64,000 nt of DNA from contig NC_092695.1 of NCBI RefSeq assembly GCF_964275005.1, positions 15,932,567 to 15,996,566 on the forward strand, given 5' to 3'. Each line of letters opens with the position of its first letter. Within the stretch, counting starts at the first letter, position 1. Shown here piece after piece: positions 50,401-59,089 of the stretch. A program made the translations under genes and the position numbers. The stretch comes from Diadema setosum. Taxonomy: Eukaryota > Echinodermata > Echinoidea > Diadematoida > Diadematidae. Below the pieces are notes generated by a model. It had not been told where the DNA came from. It did no database searches and worked only from the letters and a program-made list of their open reading frames with translations.

Positions 50401-53400
50401 TCGCACACGTACGTCGTCGACCGGAGTGGAGATAGGATGCTGTGTGACCTTTGGGATTCCTGTGATGTATTCAGATTTGACGGAATATCATTTCGAGATC
50501 TGTACAAGGTAGCTAATGAACGTATCAATCCTATGCTGTTGTAAAGGTTTCCATTTGAAGTCATTACACTTCTGTCTCTCTCCTCTCTCTTCAGGGCAGG
50601 AAAGTCGGGAGAGCTGCATTGTGCATTGAATATATCATAACTGTGATATAAAATGTCTTGATAATAACTATAAACCTCACAACAAAAACACAGAAGAGCA
50701 ATGTGTAGATTGCTCCACCTCAGCTTTTAGATGAAAGATTGATACTGAACATGTAATAAACTTCAATATTTCGTAGCCTGTCTTGTGCGTTTATCGTCGA
50801 ACAAGACGATTTTATCCAAATTCTTCTCTTAGACCCAGATGATACCTGACAATGCTGAGGTAATGATACTGACAAGAATTTCTGCAAGCGCAATGCTGCA
50901 CTGAAGAGGCTACTCTGTGATTATATGGGTAATCATCATTGATATACAACGTATAGTATATGACCGCGGGATTTACCATCTCGGGCCACAGGAATAGTGC
51001 ACGTTCTACCCGCAAACGACCCGGTGCAAATACATTCGTCGGTGGATGGCAGGCAGGTGGCACCATTAGCGCAAGGGTTGGAGGCGCAGAATCCAGTCAC
51101 TGAAGTGGGAGACAAAGGACATGTGCAGCTACAGAAAAGAGGGGTGCAACTTGGTGACTAGCTGGTGTATTTCCTTTCAGGACCTGGGGGCATTTCATGA
51201 AGAGTTTTGTCAGATTTTTTTTTTTTCTGACAAACTGTTATAAGCTACTGAACCGCATCTGGGGATGTTTCATAAAGCTGTTCTTAAAGTTACGAACAAA
51301 TGGTGATCAAGTTCTAGTGCTGAATTATTGAAGTATAGCACATTAGAACTTGTCACCAGTCGTTTTTTAGTCGTTCATAACTTTAAGAACAGTTTTATGA
51401 AACACACCCCTGGTCCGCTGAGAGCAAATTTGTCGGACAAAAAATTTAATGAAAGCCCCCCCCCCCATAGTCAAATGTTTGGTCTAAAAATAGGTTACGT
51501 TATAAATACACAAAGTTTGAGTTTGAACCTGGATCTATTTCACGTGGATACAAGGCAAGAACGTGAATTCTTTGAAATAAGCAACTACGATACTGACAGT
51601 TTTAAATCCCTTCCGAATGAGCGGGCAATGAGGATGACATGCCCTTTCTAAGGACGTTTAATTGTTCCGCTGCCAGTGCACTCTAATCTGGGAAGTCACG
51701 ATTAAGATCTCGGAAAGTTCTATCAAGATCTCATGAAGTTCTATTCACTTAGCCACAACAGATTTTGTTATTTTTTCGCCAGGAACAAAGGAAGAATAGG
51801 TGATAACATTATAGTGTTACTGTGTTGACGCTATCAGAACACAAGCATCAAAAACACCCCGTCATTTTCCTCTACATAATTATCTATCTAAACATTGATT
51901 CATTTAGCTTACTTCTTTATCCACAGCATAATTGCAATCTTTACTTGCCGACTATTGATAACAGAAACATGTAGACGATTAGTTCAAGCGTATGACATCG
52001 ATACAATACCTCAAATCTAAAGTTGATCCCTTCTTAGGTCACATTCTTGTCAGATTTGTGTGAAAATTTTATATTAAAGGCATCAATGTTCAAACAAGGC
52101 TACTCAGAATATAATCTAATTTTGTTTGCGTTATAGTACATGAAAAGATGGTCAAAATACAAATCAGCACAAATGAGGATCGCTTGCTTTCTGTGCGATC
52201 ATCGAGTTCTTGTTCTTTATTCATTGCGGATTTTTTTCTAAGTGTTTTCATTCAAGCTGTAATACCTGTTTGGCATCGTTCTCCGGACCAGCCCCGAGAA
52301 CAGTTGCAGGAGAAATTGTTGTGGAGATTCTCACAGCTCCCACCGTTGAGACAGGGTTCCGACATGCATTCATCAAGGTCTGAAATAACGATTAAAATGG
52401 AAGGAAAATTTTTCTACAAATCATATCGGCTTTACCTGTTGATTCCGCAAACATTAACTTAGCTTTAAAATATGTTAATATAGTAGCAAATGTCATCGAA
52501 AATTCCACATACAATGCAAAAACAATAAACAACTTCATTAAGATGGGAAGACACGTCTCAAAACCATGCTCACGTTATTCGCGTATTATAGCTAGAGCGT
52601 GAAAAAATATTTCAGAACCAGTCTGCGATCTGCCTTAAATTCAATCTGCATATTTTTCTGTTGAAATTATTTAACATTATATGACAAATTGAAACCATGA
52701 TGTTGCCAGTTTCATCCATGATCATCCTCCTGTATTGTACGCATCAGTGATACAAAACCATCTCCTCAAGATTTGAAACATATAATATATATCAATGAGC
52801 AAATTGCAGAGTACATTGTGTTTTAGTGAGATGAAAATAGAAAAGACCGTCATCTTCAAGCAGAGCTTGGTTAAGATGTTGGTCCCAACAAAATCAAGAC
52901 AAACTAGAAATGTCGCTGTGGCGACTGGTATGCCTCCGCCATTTATGCATGATTCTCCTAGGTAGGTATATAGTACATCTTGACAATGTGTGATGACAGT
53001 CTAACATAATTGGCAAAATATCAAAATGACATGTTTGTCACAAATGTGTTGATTGTTCACTTTCCGTGAACGAGGTTGAATTGGATGAATGGCTATATTT
53101 TCTAAGAGGGCATGTGATTTGAGGATTTTACTTGACTTTTGGCCCTTTTATAAGTTTTATATGCATTGAGTAATTTTCAAGGTATGGAGAAAAAGTGTAA
53201 TTTCAGGATTAAATAGTAAATTGTTGACATTTTAACCTGGCCTCTTTGTCCCTTGACCTTTGACCCTATGACCCTAAAATTCCCAAGAGAATCACTGTCA
53301 GGCATTGATATGTACTAAGTGTCATGATGAAACGTTGAGCCACTTCCTAGATATGGAAGAAGTTAAATTTATTACTTTCACTTGACCTTTGACCTTTTGA

Positions 53401-56400
53401 CCTCTGACATTTTAGCTAAAACTTCCCAGAGAATCTCTTATCTCTAAGTTTCAAGAAAAATCCTGCAGGCATGGCGTTAGTATGAAGGAAAAGTGAAATT
53501 TGGAGGAGTTAACCTTGGCCTTTGACCCCAAGACCAAAAAATTCCCTAGATAATCACTGCCAGTCAGTACATACATATATATAAAGTTCAATGAAGATAT
53601 CCCGAACCATTTCCGAGATATGGAGGAAAAAGAGAAATTCTAACATTTTCGCTTGACCTTTGACCTTTAAACTTTGACCTCATGACCCAAATCTCTGTCT
53701 AGAGAGAATCTTCATTTGTATTGGTATTACATGTATGGGTCCTACACTACGTTTCAAGAGAATACCTTCAGGTATCGCATAGATAGTGACATTTTGAGCA
53801 TTTGACCTTGACCTTTGACGGTTTGCCTTAAGCATGTGCACCCAAAAGTTGATAGGCACGATTTCGTTCACTCAAGCATATACATGCCAAGTTTCATTAG
53901 GATATCTCAAGCGGTTTTTAAATTGCCCTGTCCACAAACTTGATTACGGACGGACGGAGGGAAGGACGGAAGGACGGAAGGACGGACAAACCGAAAACAT
54001 AATGCCTCTGGTGACACTTCGTAGCGGAGGCATAAAAAGGCATATTGCCATAAATATTAGGAAAGCTATGGATCACGGCCCACAAACAGAGTGTTTTCTG
54101 TCTATCCACTGCAACAATGATCCCATTCACTATACTTCCATGCGCATAATTGATGTGTCTTCTTCTTAGAAAAAAAAAAACTCCGCAAAAACAAAATAGG
54201 GCATGGTTTGTAATCATCGTGAAAAAAAACCCCGCCTCATTAATGTTATGATCTCTCACTGCAATTTCTCGCTGCATGACTTATTGATTGATTTATTCCC
54301 ATGATTACGTAGGCATACAAAGAGGATCTTGAGAATGCCGTCATAAACACGAAAAGTGTGAATTAGCCATACGAGCACATACACTCACGCAAAAAAGAAA
54401 AGACAAAAAGTATGGTGATGTGCTGTCATCTATTGCAACTCTTTGACTCCTTGAGTCAACAAACTTTGAATGTTTGCATACAAATCAAGATGCAACCTCC
54501 AACGAAATATACTCATACATACTCATACACTAAACAAATAAAAACATGAAAAGACAAAATTCATTTGAATGGCATTCTTTATTATATCGCATTTAGCAAG
54601 CCTGTAACACTAATCTTTAAGGACATGCGTGGACTTCAACAGATATATCAGTCAAAATGGAGGAATTCAGATTTAAATCATGCACAAAAGTAACGCATTC
54701 ATGAATGTCGGATGTTTCAAGTAAAACAGCATGTTCCGAAAAGAAAGAAAAATAGTTCACATTAACTTTTAATACCAACACAAATTTAGCAAAGTATTAA
54801 AATTTTGACAAGGAGCTCTTTACTTGGTTTACGCACCAAAAGTATACACCTTTGTGCGAAAAATCAATGATGCTGCATGGAGATACAACATGATTCCATT
54901 AAAAAAATCTGAATATACAAAATGAGGTCATGAAAAAAAAGCACAAAAGAAAAATGATGTTAATAAATGTCAGAAAAAGTTAAGAATAGTACTATATAGT
55001 ATTGGAAGAACGAATGGAAATGGAAAAAGGAGGGGGCAAGAGAGAAAGTGCCTTAAAATAAAATTCATTTTTTAAGCTTGAAACCATTTCCTGATTCATG
55101 AATATGGACAAATCTTCAGACGTTTTACACAGGAAGAGTTACCTCTTTCACACAGTTTTCCTTCATATCCCGAGGGACATTCGCACTCAAAACCATCGAG
55201 AAGGTCCCGACAGATACCCGCATTCAAACATGGCTTGGAGAAACATCCGTAGAGATCTTTAGGGAAAAGGAAATCTCGGTCATTAGTAATAACTGACAGC
55301 TGTCACGATGTACATTCATTGGCGACTATGAAAACTATAAAGGCTCAATCACAGTGGGTGGGTGGGGGGGGGGGGTTCAGATTCTACGATGTTCAACAGT
55401 AAAAGAACAGTCACAGTAAGCTTTCCAAGTACAGATCTTCAGAATGTTGGATGACAAAAGTCACTCAGATCACCTATCCCACAGTTATCTCCCGTCCAGT
55501 TTGTTGAACAGTTGCACAAAAACCCATTGATTTGGTCAACGCAGGTCCCATCATTTTAAAGACATGGGTTCGAGGCACATTCGTCTATTGCTGCGAAGAG
55601 AAGCGGACACAACGTCATGGATTTGCATTCAATTCCTACGTTTAGTCACACTTTTTTACATTCAACGTTACTCTTTGACGAGTGAATGGTAAATATTCAC
55701 GAAAGTACGATTTAAAGAAAATCGATTTAATCGTGGTTTTTATTGACACACTAGTTCGGCCTTTATTTTTTTTTTTCCTTTTTGCATAGATTACAGGGAT
55801 GTGTGCGTTGATTTTTGGAAAGAATTAGGGATATCCTAAAATCAAGCAAAATCTGGCTGCATGCGGGCGTGATTATAATGTTATTATTTTTTCGCACCGC
55901 ATTGGAATACTGGTCGCAACGACTGATTCAAATATTATCAGAAAAGACGATGTCTTCATTCTCTTCAAACTAATCAATTGATTTTTACAAAAAAAAAAGT
56001 TTTAGCATTTACGTGTTTGATCTACCGCATAGCAACTACAAACCCTTCAGTCCTCGAGGTCATTGTTGCAAGGTAATTCCAAGACTATAATAATTGATAC
56101 TAATTTCATATTAAAAAAAAAAAGAAAATTCATTGAAAATATGTGTACAGATCAATGAGAGATTTGTGAGGTAATAACATCCACACTTCTTCCATCATGG
56201 TTGATGGTTGAGTTAGTGCGAGGGTTAGGATTGTAGAGTGAACTATAATACATGTATTCTGTAACTTTCTGTTTTCAGGTTCGATTTCTATCATTCCTTC
56301 TTAGTCTCGTACATCTGATCTGAGTCAAAATATCAAAGTCAACTAGAAAGGGTAAGGAAATAGGTTCAATTCTATTATCCATGACAATAGTGCAGCTTGA

Positions 56401-58308
56401 TGGGTTCACCTGCTGAAGGACTAAAGATGAAGTATTGATACCTAACAGCAATGCTTGAAAGCTGCACATTTTCTAAATGCCTGTTAAAGCGAGAAATCAT
56501 TCAGATATCATCGGTTTGTTAGTTAGTTTTTTGTTTGTTTTACTTAAACACGGGTTAGGCTGTTTTTCAGCAAGTCCGTATGATATACACTGTAAAAAAA
56601 AACATAATGTGGTACAATCAACGTACATAGACAATAATTGGTATAATGAAACAAAAAGATGAGAGAAAAATATATATATACACAACACTCTTTACAAACA
56701 CAGTCAGACAGTAGAATGCAGTAAGAAAAAATATCGGAAAAGAAGTGATTTCAAAACAAAAGTTATTACTCACAAATAGAATAAATCAAGTAAGAAAACA
56801 GAATCAGTATCCTTCAGAAATTGTGATAACCTTGCGTTCTCGTGGCTTCCGGCAATTGATTGAATAATTGAGCTGCTATGTAAACAGTACTAATTTTGCA
56901 GAAATTCGTCTTTGGTTTTGGTAACAATATTTTAAATGCCGAATTCCTGAGATTATAACTAGATACTTTTACGTTCACTTGATAAGTCGGTAACATTTGG
57001 AGGGCAAATACTTGACTGATGCTTGATGAAGATATCAATTCACATTACCTGTTCCACAGTACGCTCCTACCCATCCTGCAGTGCAGTTGCATGAAAATCC
57101 GTTTATTAGGTCATTACAGGTACCACCATTCAGACACGGGTTCGAGGCACATTCGTCAATTTCTGCGGTAAGAGTTTGGAGTACAAAGTTTGTATATCAC
57201 AGACTATTGTCGCAGGATAATTATGCAATTAACTTCGATTTTCTGATGTCCAATTGTGATGTTTCGTGAAATTCAGATTAAAAAGTACAAACTCTGACAT
57301 ACGCTACGATGGCCTGGACTTTTACTTGGCATAATAACAGGAACACTGGTTGATGTGTAGTTAGGACAAGTATACTGACAAGAGAATTTCCAAAATGAAA
57401 CACCGTGAGTAGTCGTGGCTCTTGATGCAAACCAAACTGTATGCTTAACTCATTATGAATGACGTTTGGTGTTCGGTAAGAATGAGAGATGTCCTAAAAT
57501 GAAACAAAACTCGGCTGCAGGCGAGATTAAATGTTAACGTAATAAATAGTCGTTTTCTACTTATTAAGTTTTTACATCGCTACATTTACTTTTACCATTT
57601 AGAATTTATATTTATTCTTAATGATATCGGTACTACAACATAGAATGTGGAGTTAATGGAAATAGTCAAATGCAATAACGTTAGCTGCCACATACAAGAA
57701 TACAATTTAGCTGTTCATCAAGAAAATACAGATTTTGTTGTTTATGTGTAATTCTATGTTTACATACGTTTTAGTACCACCAAGAGAACAGGAGGGTACA
57801 ATTTAAGTTTCATCAAAATTGGGACTTTCTATTCACAAAGTCATGGAATTTGGAGTTCAAATGTTTTCACCGGATTGGAATATTGGTCGTAACGACTGAC
57901 TCAAATATTAGAAAAGGCGATGTCTTCACCTCAAACTGTTCAACTGATTTTTACACAAAAAGTTCTAGCGTTTTCATGTTTGCTTTACCACATAGCAATT
58001 ATTAATCCATTAATCCGGTAATACCATACCGGTAATAAAGTCGTCGGTATTCATGCATACATTAGAATAAAATTCGTTGGTGCGTGATACTGTATGAACG
58101 AAGTTAGGAATCTCGTCACCGCAATAAAGCATAGATAGAACAACGTAACACAGATAACGGTACTCGAAACCGATGAAACATTAATTCACATTACCTATTC
58201 CACAGTACTCCCCTGTCCTCCCTGCTGAACAGTTGCATGAAAATCCGTTTATCAGGTCATTACAGGTACCACCATTCAGACACGGGTTCGAGGCACATTC
58301 GTCAATTT
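34871..58308 (-). CDS. Adhesion G protein-coupled receptor: EGF x5, Ig, SEA, HRM, GAIN/GPS, 7TM (5' incomplete)
   Basis: Class B2 cell-surface receptor. Eighteen intact exons join in frame to 1105 residues plus TGA; the N-terminus lies beyond the right edge. Residues counted from the first complete codon: EGF-like 1-192 (five modules, several with the calcium/hydroxylation pattern), Ig 194-278 ([18 protein letters not shown]), SEA 280-389 with GS at 328-329, hormone-receptor-like Cys domain 390-463, GAIN 464-760. The GPS is canonical ([20 protein letters not shown]) with the expected cut between Leu753 and Thr754. TM1-7 lie near 781-800, 812-832, 845-874, 885-907, 924-950, 978-997 and 1003-1025; [15 protein letters not shown] and [11 protein letters not shown] are adhesion-GPCR signatures. 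The tail ends TYCI, possibly a PDZ ligand (weak). Ligand unknown. Ig plus SEA plus GAIN recalls vertebrate ADGRF, but the EGF array and domain order differ, so no ortholog is named. Confidence 0.93.
35783..35849 (-). CDS. Receptor exon: TM4 end and extracellular loop 2
   Basis: 67-nt exon, acceptor TTATGACAG, donor GTAAGT. Reads [20 protein letters not shown]. Too short for most gene finders; phase and the WGxPA motif across the junction prove it. Confidence 0.93.
36721..36995 (-). CDS. Receptor exon: TM2, TM3, start of TM4
   Basis: Acceptor CATTCTCCAG, donor GTGAGC. Reads [10 protein letters not shown] through MLKAGVVAW; the helices are hydrophobic and typical of class B2. Confidence 0.95.
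37624..37748 (-). CDS. Receptor exon: tethered-agonist linker and TM1
   Basis: Acceptor CTGCCTTAG, donor GTAAAT. Reads [18 protein letters not shown], then TM1 ([20 protein letters not shown]). Confidence 0.93.
38963..39103 (-). CDS. Receptor exon: GPS motif
   Basis: 47 codons, phase 0 to 0, acceptor GATAATAG, donor GTAAAA. Contains both GPS Trp residues, four Cys and the HLT cleavage triplet, ending TNFAVLM, the start of the tethered agonist. Confidence 0.95.
39104..40254 (-). other. Receptor intron before the GPS exon
   Basis: Apart from the direct repeat listed separately and a GTTT microsatellite near 39528-39548, nothing recognisable. Confidence 0.5.
39379..39803 (+). repeat. 75-bp direct repeat flanking about 270 bp
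   Basis: GGAACAGCTATTTTGATCGC near 39382 recurs as GGAACAGTTATTTTGATTGC near 39730, and similarity continues for about 75 bp in each. The segment between carries GATGAAGTGGGATCTTTCAC, a sequence I associate with interspersed repeats in marine invertebrates. Insertion or local duplication are both possible. Confidence 0.6.
40255..40662 (-). CDS. Receptor exon: GAIN subdomain B
   Basis: 136 codons, phase 0 to 0, acceptor TCTGTTGCAG, donor GTACAT. The beta-strand-rich content ([22 protein letters not shown]) fits the GAIN fold just before the GPS. Confidence 0.92.
41274..41459 (-). CDS. Receptor exon: GAIN subdomain A, with GC donor
   Basis: 62 codons, phase 0 to 0. Acceptor ACCATCCAG. The donor reads CAG followed by GCAAGT, a GC-AG splice site. 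Reads [20 protein letters not shown] to EPNIAVQ. Confidence 0.88.
41738..41812. repeat. (ATC/ATT)n trinucleotide-hexanucleotide microsatellite
   Basis: TCATTA units alternate with TCATCA units. The Met/Ile-only frame on the minus strand is an artefact. Confidence 0.9.
42004..42437. mobile_element. Short DNA-transposon remnant with TIR ending in TGTCCAAAAAA
   Basis: Left end CAGTATACCGAATGTCCAAA and right end (reverse complement) CAGTATGTCCAAAAAATACA match with a 5-bp indel. About 430 bp, no transposase. It lies about 40 bp from a receptor exon donor. Confidence 0.55.
42475..42630 (-). CDS. Receptor exon: GAIN subdomain A, helical
   Basis: 52 codons, phase 0 to 0, acceptor CTTACCCAG, donor GTGCGC. 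Reads [20 protein letters not shown] to LETTSTQ, helical and acidic as in GAIN-A. Confidence 0.9.
43072..43193 (-). CDS. Receptor exon: second half of hormone-receptor-like domain, GAIN start
   Basis: Acceptor GTCCTACAG, donor GTATGT. Two bases plus 40 codons: [19 protein letters not shown], then [16 protein letters not shown]. Confidence 0.9.
43194..45908 (-). other. Receptor intron, mostly repeat
   Basis: 43194-44139 and 45376-45908 show nothing recognisable apart from an ATGAAATGAA-rich patch near 43795-43850 and an AAAC microsatellite near 45812-45845. The middle is the repeat listed separately. Confidence 0.5.
44140..45375 (+). repeat. Interspersed repeat with internal 200-250 bp tandem units and ACG-rich end
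   Basis: Units share GGGGCATGGTGCC, AACAAATTGAGATCC, CCTGCCAAGTTTGGTGAAAA and TCAAGGAGAAGATGAAAATG. It begins CTCGCGCTCACCTGAGTA and ends with GACGCACGACGCAAGACGGA, then CAGCTCAGGTAAGC, so the ends are inverted. Long G and C runs mark unit boundaries. No protein. Confidence 0.7.
45909..46008 (-). CDS. Receptor exon: first half of hormone-receptor-like domain
   Basis: 33 codons plus one base, acceptor TGCTTACAG, donor GTCAGT. Reads [17 protein letters not shown] to GKCPWYTIN. The frame is fixed by both neighbours; a longer open frame in another phase (45596-46042) is a shadow. Confidence 0.88.
46545..46915 (+). repeat. Shorter relative of the 44140-45375 repeat
   Basis: Starts CCAGCGCTCACCTGAGCATT and ends with GACGGACAACGCATG and GGCTCGGGTAAG, the same end architecture. 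The following 46920-47300 contains more diverged unit-like sequence. Confidence 0.6.
47670..47894 (-). CDS. Receptor exon: SEA domain, main part
   Basis: 75 codons, phase 0 to 0, acceptor CTCCATAG, donor GTAAGA. Contains [12 protein letters not shown], whose GS is the SEA self-cleavage position, and several N-glycosylation sequons. A second donor (GTGAGT) 13 nt downstream would break the frame. Confidence 0.88.
48861..49238. mobile_element. Palindromic MITE, TTAAAGGGAT family, copy 2
   Basis: Ends TTCAAAGGAATGGTATA and ACTATACCATCCCTTTAA are inverted copies. The interior shares TTTATTTGATGAAAATTGGT and AAATATGAAAGAGCATG with the copy at 33574-33966. Confidence 0.8.
49471..49577 (-). CDS. Receptor exon: SEA domain, start
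   Basis: Two bases plus 35 codons, acceptor CATCTTCACAG, donor GTAAGT. Reads [20 protein letters not shown] to NILRNLTS. Confidence 0.88.
49780..49960 (+). mobile_element. Possible LINE 3' end with (CAC/CAT)n tail
   Basis: The plus strand reads [13 protein letters not shown], resembling the last residues of CR1/L2-type ORF2 proteins. It is followed by GGTGCTATACAAATGCTATG, like the conserved 3' end of such elements, and a trinucleotide tail at 49922-49956. Short and decayed, so moderate confidence only. Confidence 0.5.
50202..50459 (-). CDS. Receptor exon: immunoglobulin-like domain
   Basis: Acceptor ATACATCACAG, donor GTAAAG, phase 1 at both ends. 85 codons with the Ig landmarks QCSF, FHWQK and RDQGYYRC. 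Confidence 0.93.
50977..51099 (-). CDS. Receptor exon: EGF-like domain next to Ig
   Basis: Phase 1 at both ends, acceptor CCACTTCAG, donor GTAAAT. Six Cys: [15 protein letters not shown], then [13 protein letters not shown]. It lacks the calcium-binding N-terminal acidic motif of the others. Confidence 0.92.
51261..51410. mobile_element. 150-bp hairpin MITE
   Basis: GTTTCATAAAGCTGTTCTTA at 51267 is answered by the reverse complement of GTTTCATAAAACTGTTCTTA at the right end. A weaker outer inverted repeat (TCTGACAAA at 51219, its partner near 51435) suggests it sits inside an older element. Confidence 0.65.
52266..52379 (-). CDS. Receptor exon: calcium-binding-type EGF domain
   Basis: 114 nt, phase 1 at both ends, acceptor CGTTATTTCAG, donor GTATTA. 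Reads [15 protein letters not shown], then [16 protein letters not shown]. Confidence 0.94.
52380..55142 (-). other. Receptor intron between two EGF exons
   Basis: The middle is the 1.1-kb repeat. 52380-52927 and 54035-55142 are AT-rich with nothing recognisable, including a poly-A tract near 54170-54180. Confidence 0.5.
52928..54034. repeat. 1.1-kb interspersed repeat bounded by TATGCCTCCGC inverted ends
   Basis: Left end TATGCCTCCGCC and right end GCGGAGGCATA are inverted. The interior alternates AGGTATGGAGAAAAAGTG-like stretches with TTGACCTTTGACC clusters and ends in GGACGGACGG-type short repeats. No open frame of note. Confidence 0.75.
55143..55256 (-). CDS. Receptor exon: EGF-like domain
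   Basis: 114 nt, phase 1 at both ends, acceptor TTTCCCTAAAG, donor GTAACT. Reads [17 protein letters not shown], then [14 protein letters not shown]. The usual Glu before the first Cys is missing. Confidence 0.92.
55474..55590 (-). pseudogene. Broken EGF exon with in-frame TAA
   Basis: Splice sites are intact (acceptor CTCTTCGCAG, donor GTGATC) and the exon is phase 1 at both ends, like its paralogs. Relative to them it has one extra codon, a TAA directly after the CL of ASNPCL; the rest ([24 protein letters not shown]) stays in frame. Its flanking intron is homologous to those of the 57049 and 58195 exons. Skipping it keeps the receptor frame; including it would truncate the protein. A sequencing error cannot be ruled out. 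Confidence 0.85.
56814..57038 (-). mobile_element. LINE ORF2 C-terminal fragment
   Basis: The minus-strand open frame contains [20 protein letters not shown] and [19 protein letters not shown]. The pattern YNLRN, then P, KT, then a WN.LP-like motif is the conserved end of many CR1/Jockey/RTE-type reverse transcriptase proteins. It is a 5'-truncated fragment lying about 10 bp inside the receptor intron. Confidence 0.7.
57049..57162 (-). CDS. Receptor exon: calcium-binding-type EGF domain, duplicate A
   Basis: 114 nt, phase 1 at both ends, acceptor CTTACCGCAG, donor GTAATG. Reads [20 protein letters not shown], then [17 protein letters not shown]. Nearly identical to the next exon over its first 79 nt. 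A LINE fragment starts about 10 bp past its donor. Confidence 0.93.
58195..58308 (-). CDS. Receptor exon: calcium-binding-type EGF domain, duplicate B
   Basis: 114 nt, phase 1 at both ends, acceptor CTCACTGCAG, donor GTAATG. Reads [20 protein letters not shown], then [17 protein letters not shown]. It is the most 5' intact exon of the receptor in this window. Confidence 0.93.
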
Positions 58309-59089
58309 CTGCAGTGAGAGTTTGGAGTAACGTGTTTGTATCAGCCTATTGTCACAGGATGATGCATTGAACTTCGATTTTTCGATGTCCAATTGCAACG
58401 GCGTAAATCCGTACTGAGGAGTGGGGGGGGGGGGGGGGGGATGGTCACCATCACCACGATTACAAGCCCATAACCGGACCGGGGGGGGGGGGGGGGGGGG
58501 AAGAAGCTTGGTGCCCCCCCCTCCACACACACACACACACACACACTTTACAGGGACCGGATGTCCCACTCTTTTGCATGAAATATAAAGTGGGAGGAAA
58601 GTGGCAGCAAAAATATGAAGACTTTTTGTTCTTGTTGCTTTTTTTTTTTTTTTTTTTTTGCTTGTCAGATGACTTTCGGCGGAAAATCAGACCTTAAAAG
58701 TTTGAAGACATTTTTTTGTTTTGTTTTTTAAATATCTGTGAGAGGGAGCGGAGCGACCGAACGGGGGGAGGGTGTGTAGGGGGGTATCCCTCTCCCACAC
58801 GAGGAAGATTTTGCATTTTCAGACCTGAAATTCAGCGATCTGGTGCACACTTTTGGTGAAAATTTTCTTTTCTTTTCTTAAAAGAAAAATAAGAAAATGA
58901 AATATTCACAATATATTATTGAAAGACTAAATCGTGGTATTTCAGCTCTTGCTCCGCCTGTGCGACATCACTGTGAAGGCCTACTAAATAATAGGGCCTA
59001 TCACCGGCGTAGACAGGATTTGACCTAAAGGAGGAGCGGTTATATGAGGGAGCGAAGCAAACGGGGGGGGGGGGGGTATAAATCTTTTT

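Noticed and set aside
57110..57150. GGTTCGAGGC considered as a tRNA B-box (also 55567 and 58286)
   Set aside because: It lies inside EGF exons and encodes the conserved ASNPC residues; no tRNA fold surrounds it.
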